Source of the DNA: Muricauda sp. SCSIO 64092
Lineage (GTDB): Bacteria; Bacteroidota; Bacteroidia; Flavobacteriales; Flavobacteriaceae
DNA length: 64,000 nucleotides
Reading direction: 5' to 3'
Assembly (NCBI RefSeq): GCF_023016285.1
Contig: NZ_CP095413.1
Location: 62,001-126,000 of the forward strand
Shown: piece after piece, positions 20,101 through 35,100 of the stretch
How the letters are laid out: the number at the start of each line of letters is the position of its first letter
Position numbering within the stretch: the stretch's first letter is position 1
Notes under the pieces: generated by a model
Seen by the model: only the letters and a program-made list of their open reading frames with translations
What the model was told of the DNA's origin: nothing
Databases searched by the model: none
Program-made: the position numbers and the translations under genes

Positions 20101-23100
20101 ATGTTTGCCAGCGCGATCGCCTTTAAGGGGGACATCAGTTCCTGGAACACAAGCAGCGTGTCCAATATGGGCCATATGTTTGCTGTCGCAACCGCCTTTG
20201 ATCAAAACATCGGTTCCTGGGACACCGGCGGGGTGACCGATATGACCGGCATGTTTCTAAGTGCAAATACATTTAACCAGGACATCGGTTCCTGGAACGT
20301 GGCCAAGGTGGAAAATATGGACTTTATGTTCCAGGGCGCAACCGCCTTTGACCAAAACATCGGTTCATGGGAGACGGGCAACGTGGCCAACATGTCAGGA
20401 ATGTTCCGGCAAGCAACCGCATTTGATCAAAACATTGGTTCATGGAATATGGCCAGCGCAACCAATATGGGATCCATGTTCCGGGAGGCAAGGGCCTTCA
20501 ACCAAAACATCGGTTCCTGGAATGTGGCCAGCGTAACCAATATGGGCCATATGTTTTTTCTTGCAACGGCTTTTGACCAAAACGTTGGTTCCTGGAATGT
20601 GGCCAAGGTCACCACAATGCAAACCATGTTTTCTGGGGCAACGGCCTTTGACCAAAACATTGGTTCCTGGAATGTGGCCAGAGTGGAAAATATGGGATCG
20701 CTATTCCAGGACGCAACCGCCTTTAACCAGGATATCGGTTCCTGGAATGTCGGCAATGTAACTACTATGGGCTCCATGTTCAAGGGCGCAACCGCTTTTA
20801 ACCAAAGCATTGGTTCCTGGAATGTGGGCAATGTGACCAATATGGTCTCCATGCTCGATGGCGCGAGCGCCTTTGACCAGAATCTGGGGGCTTGGAACCT
20901 GGGGAAACTAAGCCTTGGCGGCTCCATGCTCAACGGTACTGCACTCTCTGTGGACAATTGGGACAACACCCTCATCGGTTGGTATGGGAAGAACCTTACC
21001 AACACCCCCACCATCGGGGCCTCCGGCCTGACCTACTGCAAGGCTTACGAAGAGCGTGCCGCGCTCACCCTCAAAATTACCGGCGACAGCCCGGAGGACA
21101 CCGATCCAACGCCCCGGTGCAAGTCGCTAGTGACGCTCACACTGGGTACCAACGGCACGGCCACCCTGGATCCCGCCCTTGTGGACAACGGTTCCAGCGA
21201 TACCTGCGCAAGCGTCTCGCTGAGCATTTCCCCGAACAATTTCACGACCTCCAATACCGGCGTAAATACGGTGACCCTTACGGTGACCGACGGCAATGGG
21301 AACTCGGATACCTGCCAGGCCACGGTAAACGTATGGGAGGAAGATCCCACAAGCGTATTTGTCACCACCTGGAACACGACCTATTTTGGCAGGTCCGACG
21401 ATAACTCCATCACCATCCCTGCCACGGGGACCTACGATGTGGACCTCGGCAACGATGGCTCCTTTGAATTGGTGGACCAAACCGACATCACCGAGATAAA
21501 TGTCACCACCTATAATTATCCTGCCGGGGAGATACAGGTGGCCCTCCGGAATGCCATCTCTGGGAACGGGACCCTGGAAAGGATAAGCTTTTGGACATAC
21601 GCCTATGCGGCCGATAGGGATAAACTGCTCTCCGTGGACCAGTGGGGCAGCAGTATCTCCTGGAGCACTATGAGGTCTGCATTTGACGGCTGTAGCAATC
21701 TGGACGTTAAAGCGACCGACACGCCCAACCTGGGTAGCGTGATCGGTATGTCCAGTATGTTTTCCGGGTGTACCTCACTTAAGGGGAATACGAGCTTCTC
21801 CAACTGGAACACCAGCAAAGTGACGAATATGCGCAATATGTTCAGTGGTGCAAGCGCCTTTGACCAGGACATCAGTTCCTGGAACACCGGCAACGTGGCC
21901 AGTATGGCCAATATGTTCAAAGGGGCAACCACCTTTGACCGGGACATCGGTTCCTGGGACACAGGCCAGGTGGAATCCATGAGCGGCATGTTTTACGGGG
22001 CAACCGCCTTTAACCAGGACATTGGTTCCTGGAACACCTCCAAGGTATATTATATGACCAACATGTTCAATGGCGCAACCGCCTTTGACCAGGACCTGGG
22101 CAATTTGAGCCTGAAAAAGCTGGCCTATGGCGCCCATATGCTGGACAATACAGCGCTTTCCGTTGACAACTGGGACGCTACACTGATCGGTTGGCACAAT
22201 CAGGACCTAAGCAAGATCAATACTGTAAACATCGGTGCCCTGGGACTGGTCTATTGCCATGCCTATAGACAGCGCCAAGAGTTGGAGTTGGAGTTTGATT
22301 TCAACTTTATCGGCGACAGCCCAAAGGTTTCCCGGCCGGTGGCATATTGCAAGACGGCCTCAGTCCAACTGGGTACCAATGGCACGGTCACCCTGGAACC
22401 ATTACTTGTGGATAACGGTTCCTACACTTTCTGTGGGGTCGAGTCCTTGTCCTATTCCGTGTCCCCAAACATCTTTTCCACCAACCATCTTGGCCCAAAC
22501 ACCGTGACCCTTACCGTGAAATCCGCCTCCGGCCATACGGACACCTGCCGGACCACGGTAAATGTAATGTATCATGATCCCAAAAGCGTATTTGTCACCA
22601 CCTGGGACACCACCAAAACCAGCAACGGCTCGTCCGAGAGCAACGAAATCGCAATCCCCGCCATTGGGACCTACCATGTGGACCTTGGCAATAACGGGTT
22701 TTATGAACTGACGAACAAGACCGGGACCATAACCGTGGATGTCACCAAATATTTCAACCATACTACCGGTAATAAATTTACCGCCGGGGAGATCCAGGTG
22801 GCCCTTCTTAATACCGCTTCCGAGAACAAGAAACTGGAGGGGATACAGTTCAACAATACAGGCGACAAGCATAAGCTACTCTCCGTGGACCAATGGGGAA
22901 GTAGTATTGCGTGGACCTCCATGGAGAAAGCATTTCACGGCTGTACCAACCTGGAGGTCAAGGCCACGGATGCCCCGGATCTTAGCAAGGTGACCAGTAT
23001 GGAAAGCATGTTCCGCGGGTGTTCCTCATTTATGGGGAATGCGAACCTCTCCAAGGTGACCCTCTCCAACTGGGACACCGGCAACGTGACCGATATGAGC

Positions 23101-26100
23101 TACATGTTCGCTGGCTGTAGCGCGTTTACTGGAACAGCAACGGACTTTTCCAACTGGGACACCCGTAAGGTGACCAATATGACTGGCATGTTCAATGGCG
23201 CAACCGTCTTTGACCGGGACATCGGTTCCTGGGATGTGGGCAAGGTGACCACTATGACGTGGATGTTTGAGGATGCAACTTCCTTTAATCAGGACATCGA
23301 TTCCTGGAATACAGAAAGCGTATCTGACATGACCGGCATGTTTTCCATCGCAAGCGGCTTTAACCAGGACATCGGTTCCTGGAATGTGGGCAACGTGACC
23401 AACATGACCAACATGTTCAATTACGCAACCGCCTTTGATCAGCACCTGGGGGATTGGAACCTGGGGGCCCTGGTCACAAGCATGCGTATGCTGGATGGTA
23501 GTGGGCTCTCGATTGCCAACTGGGACGCGACGCTCAAAGGCTGGCACAAACAGGACTTTACCAACACGCCCACCATCGGTGCCGATGGCCTGGTCTACTG
23601 CACCGCCTATGCCGAGCGTGCTGCGCTGCCTTTCAACTTTGTCGGGGACAGCCCGGAAATCCTGCCAAATGCCGAGTGCCATCCATCGCTGACATTGCAA
23701 CTGGACCTGGACGCCAGCGCCACGGCCACCCTTACGACCGACCTTGTGGACAATGGTTCGAGCAAGACTACCTGTGGACCCGTTTCGCTGAGCCTGTCCC
23801 AGAGCAACTTTACCACCGCCGATCTCGGCACAAAAACGGTGACCCTTACCGCAACGGACCCCAATGGGAATACGGACACCTGTACCACCACAGTGACCGT
23901 GGAGAGTTATGCTGTCTCCACCTTCGTAACCACCTGGGACACGACCAAGACCAATGTCCACTCATCCGCGAGCAACTCCATCACCATCCCCGCCACGGGG
24001 ACCTACGATGTGGACGTGGGCAATGATGGTATCTATGACCTGTTCGATCAGACCGATGAAACTACCGTGAATGTCACCAACTATAGCGATCCCGACGGCA
24101 ACAACTACGTGGCAGGGGAGATACAGGTGGCCCTTCGCAACCACTCCAGTACCGAAAAACTGACCAGGATACATTTCAACAATGTGGGTGACCGGGAGAA
24201 GCTGCTCTCCGTGGACCAATGGGGCAGCAGTATCCCCTGGAGCACCATGGAGGATGCATTTTACGGCTGTAGCAATCTGGAAGTTACGGCAACCGATGCC
24301 CCCGACCTGAGCAACGTGACCAGTATGTACTGGATGTTTACCGGATGCACGAAACTCAAGGGAGAGACGAGCTTCTCCACCTGGAACACCAGCAATGTGA
24401 CCGATATGACCAGCATGTTTAGTGGTTTGACCGCCTTTAACGGGGACATTGGTTCCTGGAACACCGGCAACGTCACCACTATGGTCGGCATGCTTTTGGG
24501 CACAACCGCCTTTGACCAGAACTTGGGCAAATGGGACTTGGGGGCATTGAGCAGTGACAGTTTCGGTGGTGGTTTCGCCATGCTCAACCACAGTGGGCTC
24601 TCCGTGGACAACTGGGACAACACGTTGATCGGTTGGCACGGGCAGAACTTCACCAACACGCCCACTATTAACGCTTTAGGGCTGGTCTACTGTAAGGCCT
24701 ATGCCGAGCGTGACGCCCTGACCCTCAACATTTCCGGTGACCTCGTGTCAGATGCCGATCCGGAGGCGGTATGCAAGGAAGCGGTGACGCTCCGATTGGG
24801 CCCCGACGGTACGGCCACCCTGGCCCCCGCTCTTGTAGACGACGGTAGCGTGGGTTGCGGAGGCACCTCGCTGAGCTTATCGAAGAACAGCTTTACCACT
24901 TCCGATATTGATGATAAGCACACAGTGATCCTGACGGTCACCGGTGGCAACGGCAAGACGAACTCCTGCACGGCCACGGTAACCGTGGAGGATGCCGCAA
25001 GCGTATTTGTGACCACCTGGGACACGACCAAATCCGGTATATCCGACGGGAACTCCCTCAACATTCCTTTGTCAGGGACCTACGATGTGGATCTGGGCAA
25101 TGACGGCAGCTATGAACTGCTGGACCAGGGCGGGACCCTTAGCGTGGATATCACCGAACATAACTATACCGCCGGGGAAATACAGGTGGCCCTCCGCAAT
25201 GCTACCTCCGGTTCCGGGGACCTGACCGGGATACGTTTCGCCCTAAATCAGACGAATGACAAGCTGAAGCTGCTCTCGGTGGACCAATGGGGCAGCAGCA
25301 TAGCCTGGGGCTCCATGAACAATGCATTTGCCCAATGTTCCAATCTGGACGTGCTGGCAACCGATTTTCCCGACCTGAGCAATGTGACCAACATGGGCTA
25401 CATGTTTTTCGGGTGTACCGCACTCAAGGGAACAACAACGAACAACTTCTCTGGTTGGAACACAAGCAATGTGACCAATATGGGATCCCTATTTTCGGGT
25501 GCAAGCAACTTTAACCAGGACATCGGTTCCTGGAACACCAAGAACGTGACCCATATGGGCGACATGTTTCGGAATGCCACCGTCTTTGACCAGGACCTCG
25601 GTTCTTGGAATACCAGCAGGGTCACCAATATGGGTGGCATGTTCAATGGTGCAACAACCTTTAATCAGGACCTCGCTTCCTGGGATACCGGCAATGTGAC
25701 CAATATGTTTTACATGTTCTCCAGTGCAAGTGCTTTTAACGGGAACATCAATTCCTGGAACACCAACAAAGTGACCAGTATGGCCAACATGTTCAATGGC
25801 GCAAGCGCCTTTAATCAAAACATTGGTTCCTGGGACACGGGCGAGGTACTCAATATGGAAGACATGTTTGCCAGGGCGAGTGCCTTTAACGGAAACATCG
25901 GGTCCTGGAACACGGCCAGGGTGAAAAATATGTCCGATATGTTCCGGAGCGCGAGTTCCTTTAACGGCGCAATTGGTTCGTGGAATGTGGGCAACGTGAC
26001 CAACATGCAAAGGATGTTTTTTAATGCAAGCGTCTTTGACCAGAATTTGGGTGGCTGGTATGTGGAGCAGTTGGCCAATGGAACCGATATGCTCTACAAC

Positions 26101-29100
26101 TGTGGGCTCTCCATGGAGAGCTGGGACAACACGCTGATCGGTTGGAAGAATCAGGACTTCACCAACACGGTCACCATTGGCGCCTCCGGACTGACCTACT
26201 GCACCGCCGGCACCCAGCGTGCTGCGCTGACCCTCAACATAACCGGCGATAGCGCGGGAACTCCCCTGCCACTAGCCCTGTGCCAGGAAGTGGTCGTGCT
26301 CCAACTGGACACCAACGGTACGGCCACCCTGACGACCGACCTTGTGTACGACGATCCTGGTGATGCCTGCGGGATTGCCTCACTGAGCCTGTCCCAAAGC
26401 AGTTTCACCATCTCCCACCTGGGTGCGAACACGATTACCCTAACGGTGGCCGAGGGCAACGGCGACACGGCCACCTGTCAGACCACGGTGAATGTAATGG
26501 CGGATGATCCCGCAAGCGTATTTGTGACCACCTGGGACACCACCAAATCTGGCTCCTCCAAAAGTAACTCCATCACCATCCCCGCCACGGGGAACTACGA
26601 TGTGGACCTGGGCAATGATGGCTCCTTTGAATTGGTGAACCAGGAAGGGACAACCGAAATCAATGTTACCACCCATAATTATCCCACAGGGGAGATAAAG
26701 GTGGCCCTCCGCAATGCCGCCTCCGGTTCCGGGAACCTGACCGGGATACGTTTCGCCCTAAATCAGACGGACGACAAACTGAAGCTGCTCTCGGTGGACC
26801 AATGGGGCGGCAGCATCGCCTGGAGCACTATGGAGGAGGCATTTCTCCAATGTTCCAATCTGGATGTGCTGGCAAGCGATGTTCCCGACCTGAGCAATGT
26901 AACCAATATGAGCTGGATGTTCGCCGAATGTACCTCACTTAAAGGAACGGCGACGAACAACTTCTCCGGTTGGAATACCGGCAATGTGACCGATATGGAG
27001 GGCATGTTTTCCGGTGCAAGCACCTTTAACCGCGACATCGGTTCCTGGGACACCAGTAGTGTGACCAATATGAAAAACATGTTTTCTGACGCAAGTGCTT
27101 TCAATACAGACATTGGTTCCTGGAATGTTTCCAGCGTGACCTATATGGACTTCATGTTCCGGAACGCAAGCGCATTTGACCAGGACATTGGTTCCTGGGA
27201 CACCAGCAGTGTGAGCAGTATGTGGGGCATGTTCTATGGCGCCACGGTCTTTGACCAGGACATCGGTTCGTGGAACACGGCCAGCGTGACCCGTATGGAC
27301 GGCATGTTTTATGAGGCAATCAACTTTGACCAGGACATCAGTTCCTGGAACACAGAAAGCGTGATCAATATGCGCTACATGTTCCACTCCGCAAGCACCT
27401 TTAACCGGGACATCGGTTCCTGGAACACCAGCGAGGTGACCGATATGGGCAACATGTTTTATGATGCAAGTGCCTTTGATCGGGACCTGGGGAATTGGGA
27501 TATGGCAAAGGTGACCAATGGCACTGGTATGCTTGACAACAGTGGGCTCTCGGTTGCCAACTGGGATGCCACGCTGATCGGTTGGTACGGCCAGAGGCAG
27601 GGCTTTACCAACGATGTGACCATCGGGGCTTCCGGCCTGGGTTACTGTACCGCCACTACCGAACGTGCCGCGCTGATAGATGAAGGCTTTAACATTACCG
27701 GTGATGGTGTGGAAACCGTTCCCCCGGAGGCCCTGTGCCAGCAAGTGGTCGTGCTCCAACTGGACACCAACGGTACGGCCACCCTGACGACCAACGATGT
27801 AGACAACGGTTCCAGCGATGCTTGTACGAAGGAGGACGTCACACTAAGTGTTTCCCAGAAAAATTTCACCACCGCCAACCTTGGCGCAAACGTGATCACC
27901 CTTACGGTGACCGATGGCAACAACAACACAAACACCTGTCAGGCCACGGTGAACGTATGGGCGGACGATCCCGCAAGCGTATTCGTGACCACCTGGAACA
28001 CCACCAAATCCGGCACGACCAATAGCAACTCCGTCCGTATCCCCGCTGTGGGGACCTATGATGTGGACCTGGGCGCTGACGGCAGCTATGAACTGACGAA
28101 CAAAAACGGGACTATCGATATAAATGTCACCGACCATAACTATGCTGCAGGTCAGATACAGGTGGCTCTCCGCAATACCTCCGGTTCCGGGGGCCTGACC
28201 GGGATACGGTTCAACAATGGAGGTGACAGGCGGAAATTACTCTCGGTGGACCAATGGGGCAGCGATATCCACTGGAGCACCATGGAGGACGCATTTCATG
28301 GCTGTATATATTTGGAGATCAAGGCCACTGATGCCCCCGACCTGTCCGGGGTGACCAATATGTCCAAGATGTTCAAATACTGTAGTAGATTCCTCACGGG
28401 GACAACAGGCCTCCCCGGTTGGAATGTGTCCACCGTGACCAATATGTCCGGTATGTTTTACATTGCAAGGGCCTTTAACGGGGACATCGGTTCCTGGGAT
28501 GTGGGTAATGTGACCAATATGAGTGAGATGTTTACCGGTTGTGAGTCGTTCGAGGGGACAACGGGCCTGTCCAATTGGAACGTGTCCGGCGTGACCGATA
28601 TGAGCTACATGTTTTCCGCAGCAACCCTCTTTAATGCAGACATCGGTTCGTGGAACACTGGCAACGTGACCGATATGAGCTGGATGTTCCGGTTTGCCGC
28701 TGCCTTTGACCAGGACCTGGATTCCTGGAATGTGGCCAAGGTGACCACTATGGTCAACATGTTCCGGGCCATGGACACCTTTGATCAGGATCTGGGTTCC
28801 TGGGACACCGGCAGCGTGACTGATATGTCCGGCATGTTTGCCTACACAAAAGCCTTTAACGGGGACATCAGTTCCTGGAATACAAGCAGTGTGAACAATA
28901 TGAGCGGCATGTTCCTGAATGCATACGCCTTTAACCGGGACATTGGTTCGTGGAACACCGGCAACGTGACCAATATGACCTGGATGTTTGGTACACTACC
29001 AAATGATACAAATAGCACAAGTACATTTAACCAGAACATCGGTTCCTGGAACACCAGCGGTGTGACCGATATAAGCTACATGTTTAGTGGCGCAGGCACT

Positions 29101-32100
29101 TTTGACCAGGACCTGGGCACATGGGACATGGGGCAGGTGACCAATGGCACCGATATGCTCAAAAACAGTGGGCTCTCGGTTGCCAATTGGGACGCCACGA
29201 TTATTGGTTGGGAAGATCAGGACTTTACCAACGATGTGACCATCGGGGCTTCCGGCCTGACCTACTGTTCCGCCGCTACCGAACGTGCTGCACTGATATC
29301 TGAAGGCTTTAACATTACCGGTGACAGCCTGTCAAATTTCGATCCGGAAGCTGCATGCAAGGAGGAGGTGACGCTCCGATTGGGCTCCGACGGTACAGCC
29401 ACCCTGGATGCTTCCCTTTTGGACGACGGTTCCTGGGATACCTGCGGGGACCTGGACTTCAAAGTATCCGATGGTAGTGGAGGTACTGTTGATAAGAGAA
29501 CCTTTACCACCTCCCACCTTGGCCCGAACCCGGTCACCCTGACGGTGACCGACCCCGATTTGAATACAGATGAGTGCGGGGCCACGGTAATCGTGGAGCA
29601 TCCCGCAAGCGTATTTGTGACCACCTGGGACACGACCAACGGCACCTCCATCACCATTCCGGCCACGGGGACCTATGATGTGGACCTGGGCAATGATGGA
29701 ACCTATGACCTGTTCGACCAGCAAGGGACCCTGACCGTGGATATCACTAACCATACTGCCGACAAGATACAAGTGGCCCTCCGTAATGCTGTATCTGGGA
29801 ATGGTGACCTGACCGGGATACAGTTTAATAATACAGGCGACCGACAGAAACTGCTTTCCGTGGACCAATGGGGCAGCAGCATAGCCTGGACCAACATGGA
29901 GGGCGCATTTTACGGCTGTAGCAAAATGGATGTCAGGGCAACCGATGCCCCCGACCTGAGCAATGTGACCCATATGGGCTACATGTTTTTCATGTGCTAC
30001 TCACTTCGGGGAACGGCAAGCTTCTCCAATTGGAACACCAGTAATGTGACCAATATGACCGCCATGTTTCAAGCGGCCGAATCCTTCGACCAGGACATTG
30101 GCAGCTGGAACGTAAGCAAAGTTACGAACATGAACTTCATGTTTGCGGATGCTGAATCCTTTAACAAGGGCATTGACGGTTGGGACGTAAGCAGTGTCAA
30201 AAACATGACCGAAATGTTTTCTAACGCATGGCGCTTTGATCAGGACATTGGTAGCTGGAACACCAGCGGCGTGACCGATATGGGCAAGATGTTCTACCTT
30301 GCCGAATACTTCAATCAGGACATCAACGGTTGGGATGTGAGCAATGTTAGAAATATGGAAGGGATGTTCTACCATGCTCAGGATTTCGACCAGGACATTA
30401 GCGGCTGGAGCACCGGCAGCGTGACTGATATGGAATCCATGTTCAATAACGCATACGACTTTAACCAGGACATTAGTTCCTGGGACACGAGCGAGGTGCA
30501 AAATATGCGTAATATGTTCATTGGCGCAAGGGTCTTTAACAGGGACATCGGTGATTGGAACACCAGCAAGGTGACCGATATGGGCAAGATGTTCTATGGT
30601 GCAAGGGCCTTTAACGGGGACATCGGTTCCTGGAACACCAGTGGCGTGACCGATATGAACTATATGTTCTCCCTTGCCGAATACTTCAATCAGGACATCA
30701 GCGGTTGGAACACCGGCAACGTGACCAATATGCTTTCCATATTCAATGGTGCAACTGCTTTTGACCAAAACTTGGGGGATTGGGGTATGGCAAAGGTGAC
30801 CGATGGCGCCAATATGCTGGACGACAGCGGCCTCTCGGTGGCCAACTGGGACGCCACCCTCAAGGGTTGGCACGGCCAAAACCTTACTAACACACCCGAT
30901 ATAGGCGCTCTCGACCTGGTTTACTGCACCGCCGGTACCGAGCGTGCCGCGCTGACCCTCAACATTGTCGGCGACAAAGCGGGAACTCCCCTGCCACTAG
31001 CCCTGTGCCAGCAAGTGGTCGTGCTCCAACTGGACACCAACGATGCGGCTACCCTGACGCCAGACCTTGTGTACAACGGCCCTGACAATACCTGTGGGAT
31101 TGCCTCACTGGGCCTGTCCCAAAGCAGTTTCACCACCTCGCACCTGGGTGCGAACACGGTCACCCTAACCATGATCGATGGCCACAACAACACAAGCACC
31201 TGCGAGACGACCGTGAACGTATGGGCGGACGATCCCGCAAGCGTATTCGTGACCACCTGGGACACGACCAATGATGGTCAGTCCAACAATAACTTCATCA
31301 CCATCCCCGCCATTGGGACCTACGATGTGGACCTGGGCGCTGATGGCGATTATGAACTGACGAACCAGACCGTGTCCGGGTCCCTGCTCGTGGATGTCAC
31401 CACCCATAACTATGCCGCCGGGGAGATACAGGTGGCCCTCCGCAATACCTCCGGTTCCGGGGGCCTGACCAGGATATGGTTCAACAATGAGGGGGACAAG
31501 AAGAAGCTGCTCTCGGTGGACCAATGGGGCAGCAGTATCTCCTGGAGCACCATGGAAAAGGCATTTTGGAACTGTAGCAATATGGACGTTCTGGCAACCG
31601 ACGCCCCCGACCTGAGTAATGTGACCAATATGGGCTATATGTTTGCCGAATGTACCTCACTTAAGGGAATAGCAACGAACAATTTCTCCGATTGGAATAC
31701 GAGCAGTGTGACCCATATGAAGGGCATGTTTGCCCTCGCCGCAACTTTCGACCAGGACATTGGTTCCTGGAACACCGACAGTGTGGAGAATATGTTCGAG
31801 ATGTTCTATGATGCAAGTGCCTTTAACGGGGACATCGGTTCCTGGAACACCAGCGGCGTGACCGATATGGGCAAGATGTTCCACTTTGCCGTAACCTTCA
31901 ATCAGGACATCAGCGGTTGGGATGTGAGCAATGTTAGCAATATGGAAGGGATGTTCTACCATGCTCAGGATTTCGACCAGGACATTAGCGGCTGGAACAC
32001 CGGCAGCGTGACCAATATGAAATCCATGTTCCAGAACGCATACGACTTTAACCGGGACATCGGTCCCTGGGACACGAGCGAGGTGCAAAATATGCGTAAT

Positions 32101-35100
32101 ATGTTCATTGGCGCAAGTGCCTTTAACGGGGACATCGGTTCGTGGGACACCGGCAAGGTGACCGATATGGGCTATATGTTCTATGGTGCAAGTGTCTTTA
32201 ACGGGGCCATCGGTTCCTGGAACACCAGCAACGTGACCAATATGGACTCCATGTTTGGTATATCAAGTAGTGCAACTGGCTCAAGTACATTTAACCAGGA
32301 CCTCGGTTCCTGGGACACCGGCAGTGTGGAGAATATGGCCGACATGTTCAATGGTGCAAGTGCCTTTGACCAGGACATCAGTTCATGGGACACGGGCGAG
32401 GTGCAAAATATGGCTAATATGTTCACAGGTGCAAGTGCCTTTAACCGGGACATCGGCGGTTGGAACACCAGTAAGGTGACCAATATGAGCGAGATGTTCA
32501 AGAATGCAAGCGCCTTTGACCAGAACTTAAAGGATTGGTACATGGGGGCATTGACCACTGGTGCCAATATGCTGGACAACAGCGGGCTATCCGTGGATAA
32601 CTGGGACGCTACGCTGATTGGTTGGCACAGTAAGGACTTTACCAACACACCCGATATAGGCGCACTTAACCTGATCCACTGCAGGGCCGCTATTGAGCGT
32701 GCAGATTTGATACAAAATAGCCTCAAAATTACCGGAGACAGCAAGGCAGCGACCCAGACAAAGGCAGATTGCAAGGCAGCAACACTAGAACTGGGTACCG
32801 ATGGTACGGCCACCCTGACTATCGAAGATGTGGACAACGGCAGTGATGGTTGCGGAATCTCCTTGAGCCTGTCCGAAACCAGCTTTGATGCCACCGACCT
32901 TGGTGGCAACACGGTGACCCTTACCGTGACCGATCCCGACAGCACCAGTAAGACCTGTACGGCTACGGTGACCATTGAGGACAACATGGCTCCCACACCC
33001 TCCTGTAAGGACATTACCGTGCAATTGGACACTTCGGGCAGCACAACGATTACTACATCGGACATCGACAACGGCTCCTCCGATAACAGTGGTACCACCG
33101 TATCGCTATCCTTGGACAAGACGACTTTCGGCTGTTCAGATGTGGGGGACAACACAGTGACCCTGACCGTAACGGATGGCAGCAGCAACTCGGATAGTTG
33201 CACGGCCACCGTAACCGCGGAGGATAAAACGGCCCCTACGCCAAGTTGCCAGGACATTACCGTACAACTGGACGCTTTGGGAAGTGCGACTATTGTGGCG
33301 GCGGACGTGGACAACGGTTCCAGTGATACCTGTGGTAGCGTCACCCTAGCGGTATCCGAAACCAACTTTGGCACTTCCGACCTTGGGAACAACACGGTCA
33401 CCCTTACCGTGACCGACCCCGGGGGCAACTCCGACAGCTGTACCGCCACCGTAACGGTGGAGGACAAGACCGCCCCCACCCCAAGTTGCCAGGACATTAC
33501 CGTACAACTGAGCGCCTCGGGCAATGCAACGATCGCCACATCGGACATCGACAACGGCTCCTCCGACAACAGTGGCACCACCGTATCGCTATCCTTGGAC
33601 ACCACCACCTTTGGTTGTTCCGATCTGGGGGACAACACGGTGACCCTTACGGTAACGGACACCAGCAACAATTCGGACAGCTGTACGGCCACGGTGACGG
33701 TGGAGGACAAAACGGCCCCCTCACCAAGTTGCCGGGACATCAGTGTACAACTGGGCGCCTCGGGCAGCGCAACGATCACAACATCGGACATCGACAATGG
33801 TTCCAGCGATACCTGCGGGAGCATTACCCTGGCCTTGTCCACGACCAGCTTCGGCGCCACCAACCTTGGGGACAACACGGTGACCCTGACGGTAACGGAC
33901 GGCAGCAGCAACTCGGACAGCTGTACGGCCACGGTGACCGTGGGGGACAGCACGCTCCCCACCCCAGGTTGCCAGGACATCAGCGTACAACTTAGCGCCT
34001 CGGGCAGCGCAACGATCGCCACCTCGGACATCGACAACGGCTCCTCCGACAACAGCGGTACCGCCGTTACCCTTTCCCTCTCCAAGACCAGCTTTGGCTG
34101 TTCCAATCTGGGGGACAACACGGTGACCCTTACCGTAACGGACGCCAGCAACAACTCGGACAGCTGTACGGCCACCGTGACCGTTGAGGATAAAACGGCC
34201 CCCACGCCAAGTTGCCGGGACATCAGCGTACAACTGGGGGCCTCGGGCAGCGCAACGATCACCACCTCGGACATCGACAACGGTTCCAGCGATACCTGTG
34301 GAAGCGTCACCCTGGGGTTGTCCAAGACCAGCTTTGGTGCCAACGACCTTGGGGACAACACGGTGACCCTCACGGTAACGGATGGCAGTAGCAACTCGGA
34401 CACCTGTACCGCCACGGTGACCGTGGAGGACAAAACGGTCCCTACCCCAAATTGCAAGGACATCAGCGTACAACTTAGTGCCGCGGGCAGCGCAACGATC
34501 ACAACATCGGACATCGACAACGGCTCCTCCGACAACAGCGGTACCGCCGTTACCCTTTCCCTCTCCGGGACCAGCTTTGGCTGTTCCAATCTGGGGGACA
34601 ACACGGTAACGCTTACTGTAACGGACGGCAGCAACAACTCGGACAGCTGTACCGCCACAGTGACCGTGGAGGACAAAACGGCCCCCACAACAGGTTGCCA
34701 GGACCTTACTGTGGAACTGAACGCCTCGGGCAGTGCAACGATAGCCACATCGGACATCAACAACGGTTCCAGCGATGCCTGCGGGAGTGTCACCCTGGCC
34801 TTGTCCAAGACCGGCTTTGCCGCCAACGATCTTGGGGACAACACCGTGACCTTGACAGTGACCGATCCCAGCGGCAACTCGAACAGTTGTACCGCCATAG
34901 TGACCGTGGAGGACAACACGGTCCCCACCCCAAGTTGCCGGGACATCATCATACAACTGGGCACTTCGGGCAGCGCAACGATTGCCACCTCGGACATCGA
35001 CAGCGGTTCCTCGGACAACAGTGGCACCGCTGTATCGCTATCCCTTGACAGAACAAGTTTTGGCTGTTCCGATTTGGGGGACAACACGGTAACGCTTACT

